Origin: JAAYEV01 sp964508195
GTDB lineage: Bacteria; Bacillota; Clostridia; Ch29
Length of the DNA: 24,698 nt
Assembly: GCA_964508195.1 (NCBI GenBank)
Contig: CAZDSH010000018.1
Coordinates: 1-24,698, forward strand
Reading direction: 5' to 3'
Below the pieces are notes generated by a model. It was not told the DNA's origin. It worked only from the letters and a program-made list of their open reading frames with translations, and did no database searches. The translations under genes were made by a program, and so were the position numbers. Position 1 is the stretch's first letter; the number at the start of each line of letters is the position of its first letter. This document shows positions 14,663-22,457 of this stretch, one piece after another.

Positions 14663-16036
14663 ATGAACACAGTAAAAGAAGCCAGAACAATATTTGTGCT
14701 AATATCCTTTTTAACGTTGGTCTTTATCATACTATCTACCGGGCCCTATCTACAACCGGTGACGAGTCATGGGCCAGGTCCGAGGGAGCTAAGCGTGGCG
14801 GAAGGTTTGCCGCAACGGGGTCCCTTTGTTGACATTATAAAGGATATGATCCAAAGGGGGGACGGTTTAAAGGATATTGATGAATATAGCAAGCTACAAA
14901 GGCATTATAGGCTTTGGATAAATTGGAAGCCTAAAGCCGATGCCGCGCAAGGGGAAGGGGCCGACGATGGGCCGACGGCGGATCAAGGTGAGGATAGTAC
15001 ATACGACGGGGTTTCTGGAACAAAGGGAAACCTATCCGCAAAGTTTTATGTACTGGGGTTTTATGTGGACGACGAATACATCCTTCCAAGTTCATATAAG
15101 AGCATGGTAAAGCATGGTAGGTTCCTCAGCGCTGTTGCACCCTTTTGGTACAGGCTTTCACCGGCGGATGCAAGTAAGTTACAGGAACATCATCCCGAAG
15201 AAGGTTTTACGAAGGAAGAGATGAAAAGGATAATAGAAAAGGCAAAGTCCCAGGATATGGAGGTGCTGATGCTCGTACACAATTTGTTATATGGCGGCAG
15301 CGCCGACGGCAAGGAATTAGCTAAAAATATGCTGGCTACTATGGAAAGCCGTAAAATGTTTATAGACAGCGTAGAAGGAATAGTTAAAGAATTCGAATAC
15401 GATGGGATTAATATAGATATTGAAAATATATACGTCTCGGATAGGGATAAATTCTCCGCGCTTATTAAGGAACTTCATGATAGGCTCTCACCAAAGGGGT
15501 ACAAGATAACGGTATGCGTGCCCGCAAAGACCTCTGACAACCTATCGAATACCTGGTCCGGGCCCTTTGATTATGGGGATATCGCTAAGTATTCGGATAA
15601 GGTGGCGATAATGACCTATGACGAACACGGTTATTCCAGCGGACCGGGGCCGGTGGCTTCTTATAATTGGGTGCGAAATGTTATGGAGTACGCATTAGAA
15701 AATATGCCGGCGAAAAAAATACTCATGGGTATTCCGGGTTATGGTTTTGATTGGACGAAGGGCAAAAAAGGTGCCCGGTACATATCCTATGCCCAGGCGA
15801 TAAACACTGCTTCTTCAAGGGGTGCGGCTATTAAATGGGATGATAATGCCAGGGTACCGCATTTCGAATACTGGGAAAACGGTCAAAAGCATGAAGTATG
15901 GTTTGAAAGCAAATACAGCCTAGAGCATAAATTAGATATAGCCAAAGAATATGACATCGGCGGGATTGCACTTTGGCGTATCGGCCTTGAGGACGCCGGG
16001 GCATGGGAAGTAATAGGTGATATATTGGGCAAATAA
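14663..16036 (+). CDS. Membrane-anchored GH18 glycosidase (YaaH/SleL-like)
   Basis: This is a glycoside hydrolase family 18 enzyme, probably acting on peptidoglycan. The spore relatives SleL/YaaH/YdhD are N-acetylglucosaminidases that degrade cortex fragments. In its 457 residues, a single N-terminal hydrophobic segment (~10-30) anchors or exports it, a low-complexity acidic linker follows (~95-125, rich in Gly/Asp/Ala), and the TIM barrel starts at KFYVLGFYVDDEY. The catalytic motif is DGINIDIE (247-254), where Glu254 is the expected proton donor and Asn takes the second Asp position as in the spore enzymes. Later barrel strands include VAIMTYDEHGYSSGPGPVA and KILMGIPGYGFDW. Unlike SleL it has no LysM repeats. 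AAGGAGGG precedes the ATG. It is a single gene after the tRNA. Confidence 0.85.
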   Translation: MNTVKEARTIFVLISFLTLVFIILSTGPYLQPVTSHGPGPRELSVAEGLPQRGPFVDIIKDMIQRGDGLKDIDEYSKLQRHYRLWINWKPKADAAQGEGADDGPTADQGEDSTYDGVSGTKGNLSAKFYVLGFYVDDEYILPSSYKSMVKHGRFLSAVAPFWYRLSPADASKLQEHHPEEGFTKEEMKRIIEKAKSQDMEVLMLVHNLLYGGSADGKELAKNMLATMESRKMFIDSVEGIVKEFEYDGINIDIENIYVSDRDKFSALIKELHDRLSPKGYKITVCVPAKTSDNLSNTWSGPFDYGDIAKYSDKVAIMTYDEHGYSSGPGPVASYNWVRNVMEYALENMPAKKILMGIPGYGFDWTKGKKGARYISYAQAINTASSRGAAIKWDDNARVPHFEYWENGQKHEVWFESKYSLEHKLDIAKEYDIGGIALWRIGLEDAGAWEVIGDILGK

Positions 16037-16124
16037 AATTTATAAAAAAAGGAATAAGGCCATATCGGTAGAATAAGTATCTGAGGGAATAAGTTTAAGC
16101 TACGATTCCTATGGAGGTATGAAA

Positions 16125-16614
16125 ATGAACAGGTTAAATATAGTGGATCCGGAAATAGCACATTGGCTGGAAAAGGAACTCATAAGGGAGATAATGACAA
16201 TAGAGCTTATCGCATCGGAAAATTTCGTATACCCGTCTATATTAGAGGCCCAGGGAACGGTGCTTACCAATAAATACGCCGAGGGATATCCGGGTAAAAG
16301 GTATCACGGCGGATGTGAATACATTGATCCCGGTTCCCTATGCAGACGTTGTGACGAGTACCACTACTAAAACGATGAGGGGTGCCCGGGGTGGGGTTAT
16401 CCTTTGTAAAAAAGAATTCGCCAAGGATATTGATAAGGCGATATTCCCTGGCGTACAGGGGGGAGCTATACTGCCTAATGTTATGGCCAAGGCGATCACT
16501 TTTAAAATTGCTATGACCGAAAGTTTTAAAGCGTATCAGAGGCAGGTCATTACAAAATTATCAGTAACGTTCGGAAAGATGCAGATTGCGGCGTATATAG
16601 GGACAGGGTGCTAA
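16125..16614 (+). pseudogene. glyA: Decayed serine hydroxymethyltransferase (glyA) remnant
   Basis: Intact GlyA (about 415 residues) interconverts serine and glycine with tetrahydrofolate. Here the first ~66 residues are clear (IELIASENF, LTNKYAEGYPGKRYHGGCEYID), starting at an ATG 7 nt after GGAGG. Near 16325 the reading frame changes and the sequence jumps to the PLP region (IPVPYADVVTSTTTKTMRGARGG, then FPGVQGGAI and FKAYQRQV), which lies about 150 residues further on in the family. About 285 residues into the family alignment the similarity stops, and a TAA follows. The middle domain and the whole C-terminal domain are missing, and the usual THK of the PLP motif reads TTK. The gene cannot make active enzyme. 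It retains a good ribosome binding site, so a ~83-residue N-terminal peptide could still be made. Confidence 0.88.
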
Positions 16615-16741
16615 AGCTGTGTAGGAGACGTCCCCTGTATCTGGAATCCCTTGAGATGGATGGCTTATTACAAGGCATATAAAAACACGGAGCTATGGTT
16701 ATTCGTGGAGCCTGAATCTTATTTTATTATATATAGGCGGG

Positions 16742-17659
16742 GTGGGTGTGGATAAAAACATTTTAGGGAGTATGTTGGTGTTACTGTCTGCAGCGGGGTT
16801 TGGCATAATGGGTATCGTCGGGAAGATCGCCTATGCCGAAGGCGCTACCCCTATTTCCGTATTGGCTATGAGGTTCATAATCGCTGCTTTAATTATGTGG
16901 ACCTATAATGCGTTAACAGGCAAATTTAAACATTTCCGAATAAAAAAGAATCAACTTGTTAGAACCTTTGTACTAGGTGGCATATTCTATGCGATAACCT
17001 CCGTATTCTTTTTTTCGTCCATTAATTATATACCCGTTTGCCTTACATCGATGATTCTTTATCTGTATCCGGTATTTGTAAGCCTTTATATGTTTGTATT
17101 TGCCGGGGAAAGGATGGGGTATACGCAATTAATAGCCCTTATTATGGCGCTTTTCGGCACAGCGATGGTAGTATGGGCACCGAACATATATGTAAATGCT
17201 ACAGGCGTAATCCTTGGGTTAGGTGCGGCGGTATGTTATTCCATTTATATAGTGTTGTTAGGGGGGGATTATGCCGATATATTAAGCGAGCTGGATCCTA
17301 TTATAGTTTCTTCTTATATAGTAAGTTCGGCGGCGGTTACTATGACTATCGTCGGTTTCATTAGCGGTCAATTGTTTACCGGTATGACGTTTAAGGGTTG
17401 GGGTGCGGTAACGATTATTGCGTTCTTTTCCACGGCCCTTGCTATAATATCCTTTTATCAGGGAGTAAAGGTCGTCGGCCCTTCTAAGGCCGCAATTTTA
17501 AGCACATTTGAACCCGTTGTAACAGTTGCGTTAGGAGTGCTAGTGTTAAAAGAAATACTAAGTATTGTACAGTTCATCGGTATCATATTTGTAATATCAT
17601 CGGTGGTAATAATAAATCTTGCAGCGGCTAAACAAAAAGAAACTTTAAAACAGCAATAG
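16742..17659 (+). CDS. EamA/DMT-family membrane transporter
   Basis: This is a drug/metabolite transporter superfamily protein, probably an exporter of amino acids or other metabolites. Its 305 residues have ten hydrophobic segments arranged as two EamA repeats of five (about 8-140 and 150-295). Typical pieces are LSAAGFGIMGIVGKIAYAEGATPISVLAMRFIIAALIM in repeat one and STALAIISFYQGVKVVGPSKAAILSTFEPVVTVALGVLVLKE in repeat two. The start is GTG at 16742 or the GTG two codons later (16748); GGCGGGGTG precedes both. The substrate is not predictable. It is the first intact gene after the glyA remnant and may be transcribed from a promoter within that remnant region. Confidence 0.85.
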   Translation: MGVDKNILGSMLVLLSAAGFGIMGIVGKIAYAEGATPISVLAMRFIIAALIMWTYNALTGKFKHFRIKKNQLVRTFVLGGIFYAITSVFFFSSINYIPVCLTSMILYLYPVFVSLYMFVFAGERMGYTQLIALIMALFGTAMVVWAPNIYVNATGVILGLGAAVCYSIYIVLLGGDYADILSELDPIIVSSYIVSSAAVTMTIVGFISGQLFTGMTFKGWGAVTIIAFFSTALAIISFYQGVKVVGPSKAAILSTFEPVVTVALGVLVLKEILSIVQFIGIIFVISSVVIINLAAAKQKETLKQQ

Positions 17660-17694
17660 ACCCCTTGGCGATTATTGTATATAATAATATCAGA

Positions 17695-17732
17695 GTTGCA
17701 AACGTACGAAACAGTATTTATGTACTTGCAAC
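17695..17732. promoter_or_regulatory. Inverted repeat between eamA and the zinc-ribbon gene
   Basis: GTTGCAA (17695-17701) pairs with TTGCAAC (17726-17732), with an inner GTAC/GTAC and a 14-nt loop. No T-run follows, so it is not a standard terminator. It lies 31 nt before the next start codon, and a TATAAT hexamer is at 17680-17685. It may be an operator or leader hairpin. Confidence 0.4.
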
Positions 17733-17762
17733 CGATTGGCTTTAGTAGGGGGGGAATGGTAA

Positions 17763-18251
17763 ATGAGTCTCTGGGATGATTTAAGCGTAAGGCTTTCGAG
17801 GGGTGCAAAGACCCTTTCGCAAAAATCCGGTGAGCTCTTTGCAGTAGCGAAGTTGAAGTTGGATATTGCCGCGGAGGAGGATAAGATAGATAGACTCTAT
17901 AGGGATATAGGCAAATTCATATACGAGGATTATAAACGGGGCAATTTAAAGGAAAGAAGTGTAATGGACAAATGCGAACTAATAGATGAAATAACCCATA
18001 GAATCGAACAGCTTAACCGCAGGGCCATGCAGATAAAAGGGGGTGCCCTATGCAAAAGTTGCGGTGAAGCGGTGGGCGCTTCCCAGGTGTACTGCCATAT
18101 TTGTGGTAGGAAGCTCGGGGGTCCCGGAAAGGTCGTTGAGGAAGGGAAGGACTTTAGCATCGAAGTCGCCAATGGTTTGGTTTGTGATAAATGTGGTGCC
18201 CTGGTGCAGGAGACGGCGGAGTTTTGTCCCTCTTGCGGAAAAGGAATTTAA
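17763..18251 (+). CDS. Double zinc-ribbon protein of unknown function
   Basis: I do not recognise a named family. The 162 residues begin with a predicted helical, coiled-coil region (~1-90: WDDLSVRLSRGAKTLSQKSGELFAVAKLKLDIAAEEDKIDRLYRDIGKFIYEDY), a pattern common in small Clostridial proteins with a C-terminal zinc ribbon. Two ribbons follow: Cys97-x2-Cys100 with Cys111-x2-Cys114, and Cys141-x2-Cys144 with Cys155-x2-Cys158. Each should bind one zinc. There is no signal peptide or membrane span. The ATG follows a run of seven G at a good distance. A strong terminator ends the unit. Confidence 0.8.
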   Translation: MSLWDDLSVRLSRGAKTLSQKSGELFAVAKLKLDIAAEEDKIDRLYRDIGKFIYEDYKRGNLKERSVMDKCELIDEITHRIEQLNRRAMQIKGGALCKSCGEAVGASQVYCHICGRKLGGPGKVVEEGKDFSIEVANGLVCDKCGALVQETAEFCPSCGKGI

Positions 18252-18254
18252 GCC

Positions 18255-18275
18255 CCGGCGAAAGCCGGTTTTTTT
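18255..18275 (+). terminator. Intrinsic terminator after the zinc-ribbon gene
   Basis: CCGGC-GAAA-GCCGG (18255-18268), a GNRA-tetraloop hairpin, is followed by seven T (18269-18275), 3 nt after the stop codon. Confidence 0.9.
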
Positions 18276-18323
18276 AGCATATCACCGTTAACCTAAAAAG
18301 GTATGTAAGAAGGGGGTACGCCC

Positions 18324-18899
18324 TTGGGAATACTCTTTACAATATGTTTTACAATTCTAGCCGCTCTGTTATTGCCAATAAAGTTCTGTCTATCGGCGGA
18401 CAATAGTGACGGATTATATGTAAGAGCCAGCATCAGCTATGGGTGGGGCCTTATGTCCTATAACTATTACGCCCGTAGCCATAATAGTAACATCGCTATT
18501 CGTGTAACGGGCCTTACTGTCCGCAGGATTTCTTTGCCGATGACGGATAAAGGTCCGGGGACGTGTGAAAAAAAAGGACGCCTTAGCAATTTCCAACGGC
18601 TCAAGAAATTACGGCCCTATGCCCTAGACATAGTAGGGGATACCCTCGGTCTCGTTGCAAGAAGGCACATTATAGCGCGACTAAAGCTAGGGTTTGACGA
18701 CCCGGCATACACGGGTATGGTTGCAGGTTTTATAGCTTGTACGGTAGCTCGTTTTTATGATAAGGTGCAGTACATTCCGGATTTCTCCGGCGAAAACTTT
18801 GAGATTGATTTACATATAAGCGGGATAATAATACCGATAACGTTGCTTTTTATCGGATTAAAATATTGTAGACTTTATTTTGCGGACCAAATTTCATGA
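18324..18899 (+). CDS. DUF2953 membrane protein (YtfI-like)
   Basis: This is a sporulation-associated membrane protein of unknown biochemical role. It has 191 residues with an N-terminal hydrophobic helix (~1-22), a beta-rich central part that starts LYVRASISYGWGLMSYNYY, and a hydrophobic region near the C-terminus (IIIPITLLFIGLKYCRLYF). This layout and the neighbouring gerW gene match the DUF2953 (ytfI)-gerW (ytfJ) pair known from Bacillus. The TTG start is chosen because AGGGGGT lies upstream and no other start fits the hydrophobic N-terminus. It is 31 nt before gerW, probably the same transcript. Confidence 0.75.
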   Translation: MGILFTICFTILAALLLPIKFCLSADNSDGLYVRASISYGWGLMSYNYYARSHNSNIAIRVTGLTVRRISLPMTDKGPGTCEKKGRLSNFQRLKKLRPYALDIVGDTLGLVARRHIIARLKLGFDDPAYTGMVAGFIACTVARFYDKVQYIPDFSGENFEIDLHISGIIIPITLLFIGLKYCRLYFADQIS

Positions 18900-18930
18900 T
18901 AAATCAGTAAAAAGGGGAGGTAGATAAGAA

Positions 18931-19326
18931 ATGGATTTAAAGGATAATTTAAAAACAATATTTGAAGAAATGGAGGATTTTTTAACCACTAAGGCCGTTA
19001 TAGGCGAGCCTATACAAATAGGTGCTGTTACCCTTATACCGGTGATAAACGTGACCTTCGGTATGGGCACGGGCGGCGGGAGCGGCGAAGGTGCAAAGCC
19101 TAACCTAGGACAAAAAGGTGGGGCCGGTGCGGGGTTAGGGGCAAAGATATCGCCTACTGCGGTCGTGGTTATAAAGGATGAGGATATATCAGTTATACCG
19201 ATTAGCGGGGGTATGGGTTTCGAGAAGCTCATAGATTTGGTACCGGATATAGTAAAGAGGGTAAAAAGAAGAGTCAATCAAGTACAGAAAAAAGAAGAAA
19301 AGAAGGCCAAGATCAAAATTAGATAA
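18931..19326 (+). CDS. gerW: GerW/YtfJ family sporulation protein
   Basis: GerW (YtfJ) is made in the forespore and is needed for normal germination in Bacillus; its molecular role is unclear. The 131 residues are typical. The conserved core is VIGEPIQIGAVTLIPVINVTFGMGTGGGSGEG (~20-52), then a Gly-rich stretch (GQKGGAGAGLGAKISPTAVVVI) and PISGGMGFEKLIDLVPDIVKRV. The tail is strongly basic and Lys-rich. The ATG has GGGGAGG 8 nt upstream. It is paired with the DUF2953 gene before it, the same order as in Bacillus. Confidence 0.9.
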   Translation: MDLKDNLKTIFEEMEDFLTTKAVIGEPIQIGAVTLIPVINVTFGMGTGGGSGEGAKPNLGQKGGAGAGLGAKISPTAVVVIKDEDISVIPISGGMGFEKLIDLVPDIVKRVKRRVNQVQKKEEKKAKIKIR

Positions 19327-19387
19327 GCCTTTACACTGACATTTTATATATAGGTTTTACTTTAAAAGTTTTAGGGATGATATAACT

Positions 19388-20407
19388 ATGGACATAAAGT
19401 ATAAATATATAAATGCCGTAGCTGTCGAATTGATAGACAAGATGGCTTTTTCGCTATTAAAAATAGAGGGAAACGAAGGGCTAATTGCCTTAATACGAAG
19501 GAGGGGCCATAGCCTCGAATTCATATTTTTCGTACAGGCCGAAGGGGATAAGGCCTTTGTAAGGTTTAATCAGGTATCCGGCGTAAAAAGATATATGGAT
19601 CTTTTAAAATGTAATGAGGCGCTAATCGTAAATGTGTTCGTTGATAACACCGACGACGGATATAACCAATACGTATCACAACAGCGGGAACACGAATTAA
19701 TAATATCCGATCTGTCAGTGGACATAGAACGGGGTATAGTTAGCGGCGATACGTCTAGGTTAAAGAGGTTGGAAGCTATACTGACGGAATATACCCATAT
19801 ACCAAGGCTTGAAAAATATAGGCCCATGGATTTAGGAAGCGTCAACAGGGCGGTCAGGGACAAAAAACCCGTTATCACCCGGGGAATAATAGCTATAAAC
19901 GTGCTGATGTGGATTTTGATGACCTTGGCGGGGGGTTCTACTGATATAGGGGTGCTCATCAGGTTTGGAGCTATGTATAGCCCCTTAGTGCTAAGGGGTG
20001 AATATTGGCGCTTTATTACGCCGATGTTTCTTCATGTGGGGTTCATGCATCTCGCTTTTAACTCCTATGCCCTTTACCAATTAGGGGGCCTCGCAGAAAA
20101 AATATACGGTGTATACAGGTTTATCGTAATCTACGGGGTCGCCGGTATATGCGGCAGTTTTTTTAGTTTTGTTTTTACCCAGGCGGTCTCCGCCGGGGCA
20201 TCGGGGGCCATATTCGGTATGCTAGGGGCGTTGCTCTATTTTGGCGGAAGAAGGCCCGGGGTTTTCAGGAAAGGCTTTATGGCAAACCTTGTAACTATAT
20301 TATTAATAAACCTGTTCATAGGGTTTTCAAATCCCGGGATAGACAACTTTGCCCATTTAGGCGGCCTAGCCGGGGGGTACATCTCTTCAAGGTTTTTGCT
20401 TAAATAG
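19388..20407 (+). CDS. Rhomboid family intramembrane serine protease
   Basis: This enzyme cleaves transmembrane substrates inside the membrane. In its 339 residues, a soluble N-terminal domain of about 165 residues is followed by six membrane spans. The catalytic dyad is visible: Ser272 in GASGAIFG and His323 in FAHLGGLAGGY. Upstream family motifs are YWRFITPMFLHVGFMHLAFNSYALYQLG. The N-terminal domain (VAVELIDKMAFSLLKIEGNEG...) resembles the extra domain of YqgP/GluP-type rhomboids in layout, but the C-terminal TPR region of YqgP is absent. It lies 61 nt after gerW with no terminator between them, so joint transcription is possible. Confidence 0.9.
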   Translation: MDIKYKYINAVAVELIDKMAFSLLKIEGNEGLIALIRRRGHSLEFIFFVQAEGDKAFVRFNQVSGVKRYMDLLKCNEALIVNVFVDNTDDGYNQYVSQQREHELIISDLSVDIERGIVSGDTSRLKRLEAILTEYTHIPRLEKYRPMDLGSVNRAVRDKKPVITRGIIAINVLMWILMTLAGGSTDIGVLIRFGAMYSPLVLRGEYWRFITPMFLHVGFMHLAFNSYALYQLGGLAEKIYGVYRFIVIYGVAGICGSFFSFVFTQAVSAGASGAIFGMLGALLYFGGRRPGVFRKGFMANLVTILLINLFIGFSNPGIDNFAHLGGLAGGYISSRFLLK

Positions 20408-20496
20408 GATTCGGAAATACATCCCAAAGGCGGGGTCCCTTTAAGGGCGGTTCATTTATAGACTTTAAAAACAAACTTTAAACGGGTGTGAAACGA

Positions 20497-21198
20497 ATGG
20501 CGATATACACGATCTCCGACCTACACCTATCCAGGGCGGCGGATAAGCCGATGGATGTGTTCGGCGGGGTTTGGGAAAATTATATGGAAAAGATTAAAGA
20601 GAACTGGAACAAAGTTGTAACACAAAAGGATTGGGTACTACATTGCGGTGATCTGTCCTGGTCAACATACCTTGAGGAGTCTACGGCGGATTTTGAATTT
20701 TTGTCGGAACTGCCGGGCAAAAAAATACTATGTAAGGGAAACCATGATTACTGGTGGACGACCCTCAATAAAATGAACAAATTCTTAAGGGAAAATAAAA
20801 TGCATGATATATTCTTTTTACATAATAACAGTTATGTATGCGAATCCATAGGCATATGTGGCACAAGGGGCTGGGTAAACCCTAGTAGTCCGGGGTTTAC
20901 AGAGCATGATGCTAAGATATTTAACAGAGAATTGATTCGATTAGAATTATCGTTAAAGGATTTAGAGGGTAAGGATTATGATGAGATAGTGGTTATGTTG
21001 CATTATCCGCCCTTTTATCCCGATAAAGGGTCCCGGGAGTTTTTAGACATACTTAAAAATTACGATGTACAAAAATGTATATATGGACATCTCCACGGCG
21101 ATGCCCTAAAGGATGCAATAGAGGGCGTAGTAGACGGTATAGAGTTTATACCTACATCCTGCGATAAACTGAACTTTAAACCGTTGAAGCTGTACTAA
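20497..21198 (+). CDS. Calcineurin-like metallophosphoesterase (YkuE/YhaO-type fold)
   Basis: This is a soluble dinuclear-metal phosphoesterase, substrate unknown. All metal-ligand blocks are present: SDLHLS near the N-terminus, GDLSW, GNHDYWW, LHYPPF and GHLHGD. The 233 residues begin MAIYTISDLHLS. An upstream GTG at 20488 would add MKR, but it sits inside the probable Shine-Dalgarno GGGTG (20484-20488), which is spaced correctly for the ATG at 20497. There is no signal peptide, so it should be cytoplasmic. Similar proteins are annotated as serine/threonine phosphatase-like in Clostridia. Confidence 0.85.
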   Translation: MAIYTISDLHLSRAADKPMDVFGGVWENYMEKIKENWNKVVTQKDWVLHCGDLSWSTYLEESTADFEFLSELPGKKILCKGNHDYWWTTLNKMNKFLRENKMHDIFFLHNNSYVCESIGICGTRGWVNPSSPGFTEHDAKIFNRELIRLELSLKDLEGKDYDEIVVMLHYPPFYPDKGSREFLDILKNYDVQKCIYGHLHGDALKDAIEGVVDGIEFIPTSCDKLNFKPLKLY

Positions 21199-21222
21199 AA
21201 ATGCGTTCGGAGGGATAAATAC

Positions 21223-22377
21223 TTGAAGAAGTTTATTATAATAGCGATTATGCTTATTTTGATGATGACGACAGCATGTACCAACGGTGGGGACTATGAT
21301 AATACGCCCCCGGCGGAAGTACCGCCGACAGGGGGCCGAGACTCTGTACCGGAGATGCTTTTAGAGAAAATGAGTATAGAAGAAAAAATAGGTCAACTGT
21401 TTATCGTAGGGATTGAAAACACTAAGTTAGACGAATATACCGCTACATTTTTAAAAGAACATAAAATAGGCGGTGTATTACTTTTCGGGCGAAATATAAA
21501 AAATAACGCCCAGGTTAGACAGTTGACTGAAGAATTGCAGGCTTTGAAAACAGGTCCCGGGGGCCTTCATTTATTTATTGCCGTAGATCAGGAGGGGGGA
21601 CGGGTGAACAGGCTACCCGGGGAGCACGGTGCTTTTCCCTCGGCAAAGGAGTTAGCCTCGGGGGGTGACGAGAACAATGTAATGATAGCAGCGGAACAAA
21701 TGGCAATACAGCTTAAAGGCTTGGGAATAAATTTAAACTTTGCACCGGTCTTGGATATTAACAGCAACAAGGATAATCCCGTAATAGGGGATAGGGCCTT
21801 CGGTGATACACCGGATGTGGTGACTAAAATGGGTTTGGCCTTTATTGAGGGAACTTTAGAACAGGGTATAATACCCGTAGCAAAACATTTCCCCGGGCAT
21901 GGGGATACCGGAACGGATTCCCATACAGAGCTCCCGGTTATTAACCATTCTATAGAAAGGTTAGACGAGTTTGAACTGATACCTTTCAAAGGGGCTATCA
22001 AAAACGATGTGCCGATGATTATGGTTGCCCATATCCTGCTGCCGGAAATTGATAAAGACTACCCCGCGACGTTATCCGAGGCTATAATAGAAGGGATTCT
22101 TAGGGAACGGTTAGGCTTTAGCGGTGTTGTAGTATCCGATGATTTGGATATGGGCGCTATTACCGGTCTATACAGTATCAGCGATGCCGCAACAAGGGCC
22201 ATAAAAGCCGGCGTTGATATGCTTATTATAGGTCATAACAGGGATAACATGTCTGAGGCCTATGATGCCATAGTAACCGCTGTGGCAGAGGGCTACATAA
22301 AGTCCAGTAGAATCGATGAAGCGGTTGTAAGTATACTTAAACTTAAGGAACAGTTTGGTTTAATAGATATGTTATAA
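21223..22377 (+). CDS. nagZ: Lipoprotein beta-N-acetylhexosaminidase, GH3 (NagZ type)
   Basis: This enzyme removes N-acetylglucosamine from muropeptides or glycans, probably on the outer face of the cytoplasmic membrane for wall recycling. It has 384 residues. The lipoprotein signal peptide ends at lipobox TTAC (Cys19), followed by a Pro/Gly linker. The GH3 barrel begins LLEKMSIEEKIGQLFIVGI. The NagZ signature KHFPGHGDTGTDSH (221-234) supplies the general acid/base His and the Asp partner. The expected nucleophile is Asp306 in VVSDDLDMGAI. The two-domain GH3 C-terminal part is absent, as in NagZ. The TTG start has GGAGGG 8 nt upstream. It is 24 nt after the phosphoesterase gene, so probably cotranscribed. 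Confidence 0.9.
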   Translation: MKKFIIIAIMLILMMTTACTNGGDYDNTPPAEVPPTGGRDSVPEMLLEKMSIEEKIGQLFIVGIENTKLDEYTATFLKEHKIGGVLLFGRNIKNNAQVRQLTEELQALKTGPGGLHLFIAVDQEGGRVNRLPGEHGAFPSAKELASGGDENNVMIAAEQMAIQLKGLGINLNFAPVLDINSNKDNPVIGDRAFGDTPDVVTKMGLAFIEGTLEQGIIPVAKHFPGHGDTGTDSHTELPVINHSIERLDEFELIPFKGAIKNDVPMIMVAHILLPEIDKDYPATLSEAIIEGILRERLGFSGVVVSDDLDMGAITGLYSISDAATRAIKAGVDMLIIGHNRDNMSEAYDAIVTAVAEGYIKSSRIDEAVVSILKLKEQFGLIDML

Positions 22378-22457
22378 TAAAAATCAGAAGGGTTATTGTT
22401 CCGCATTAATATATAAAACACTTTTTTAACGAATACACGAAGAAGGTGACAAGGTAT

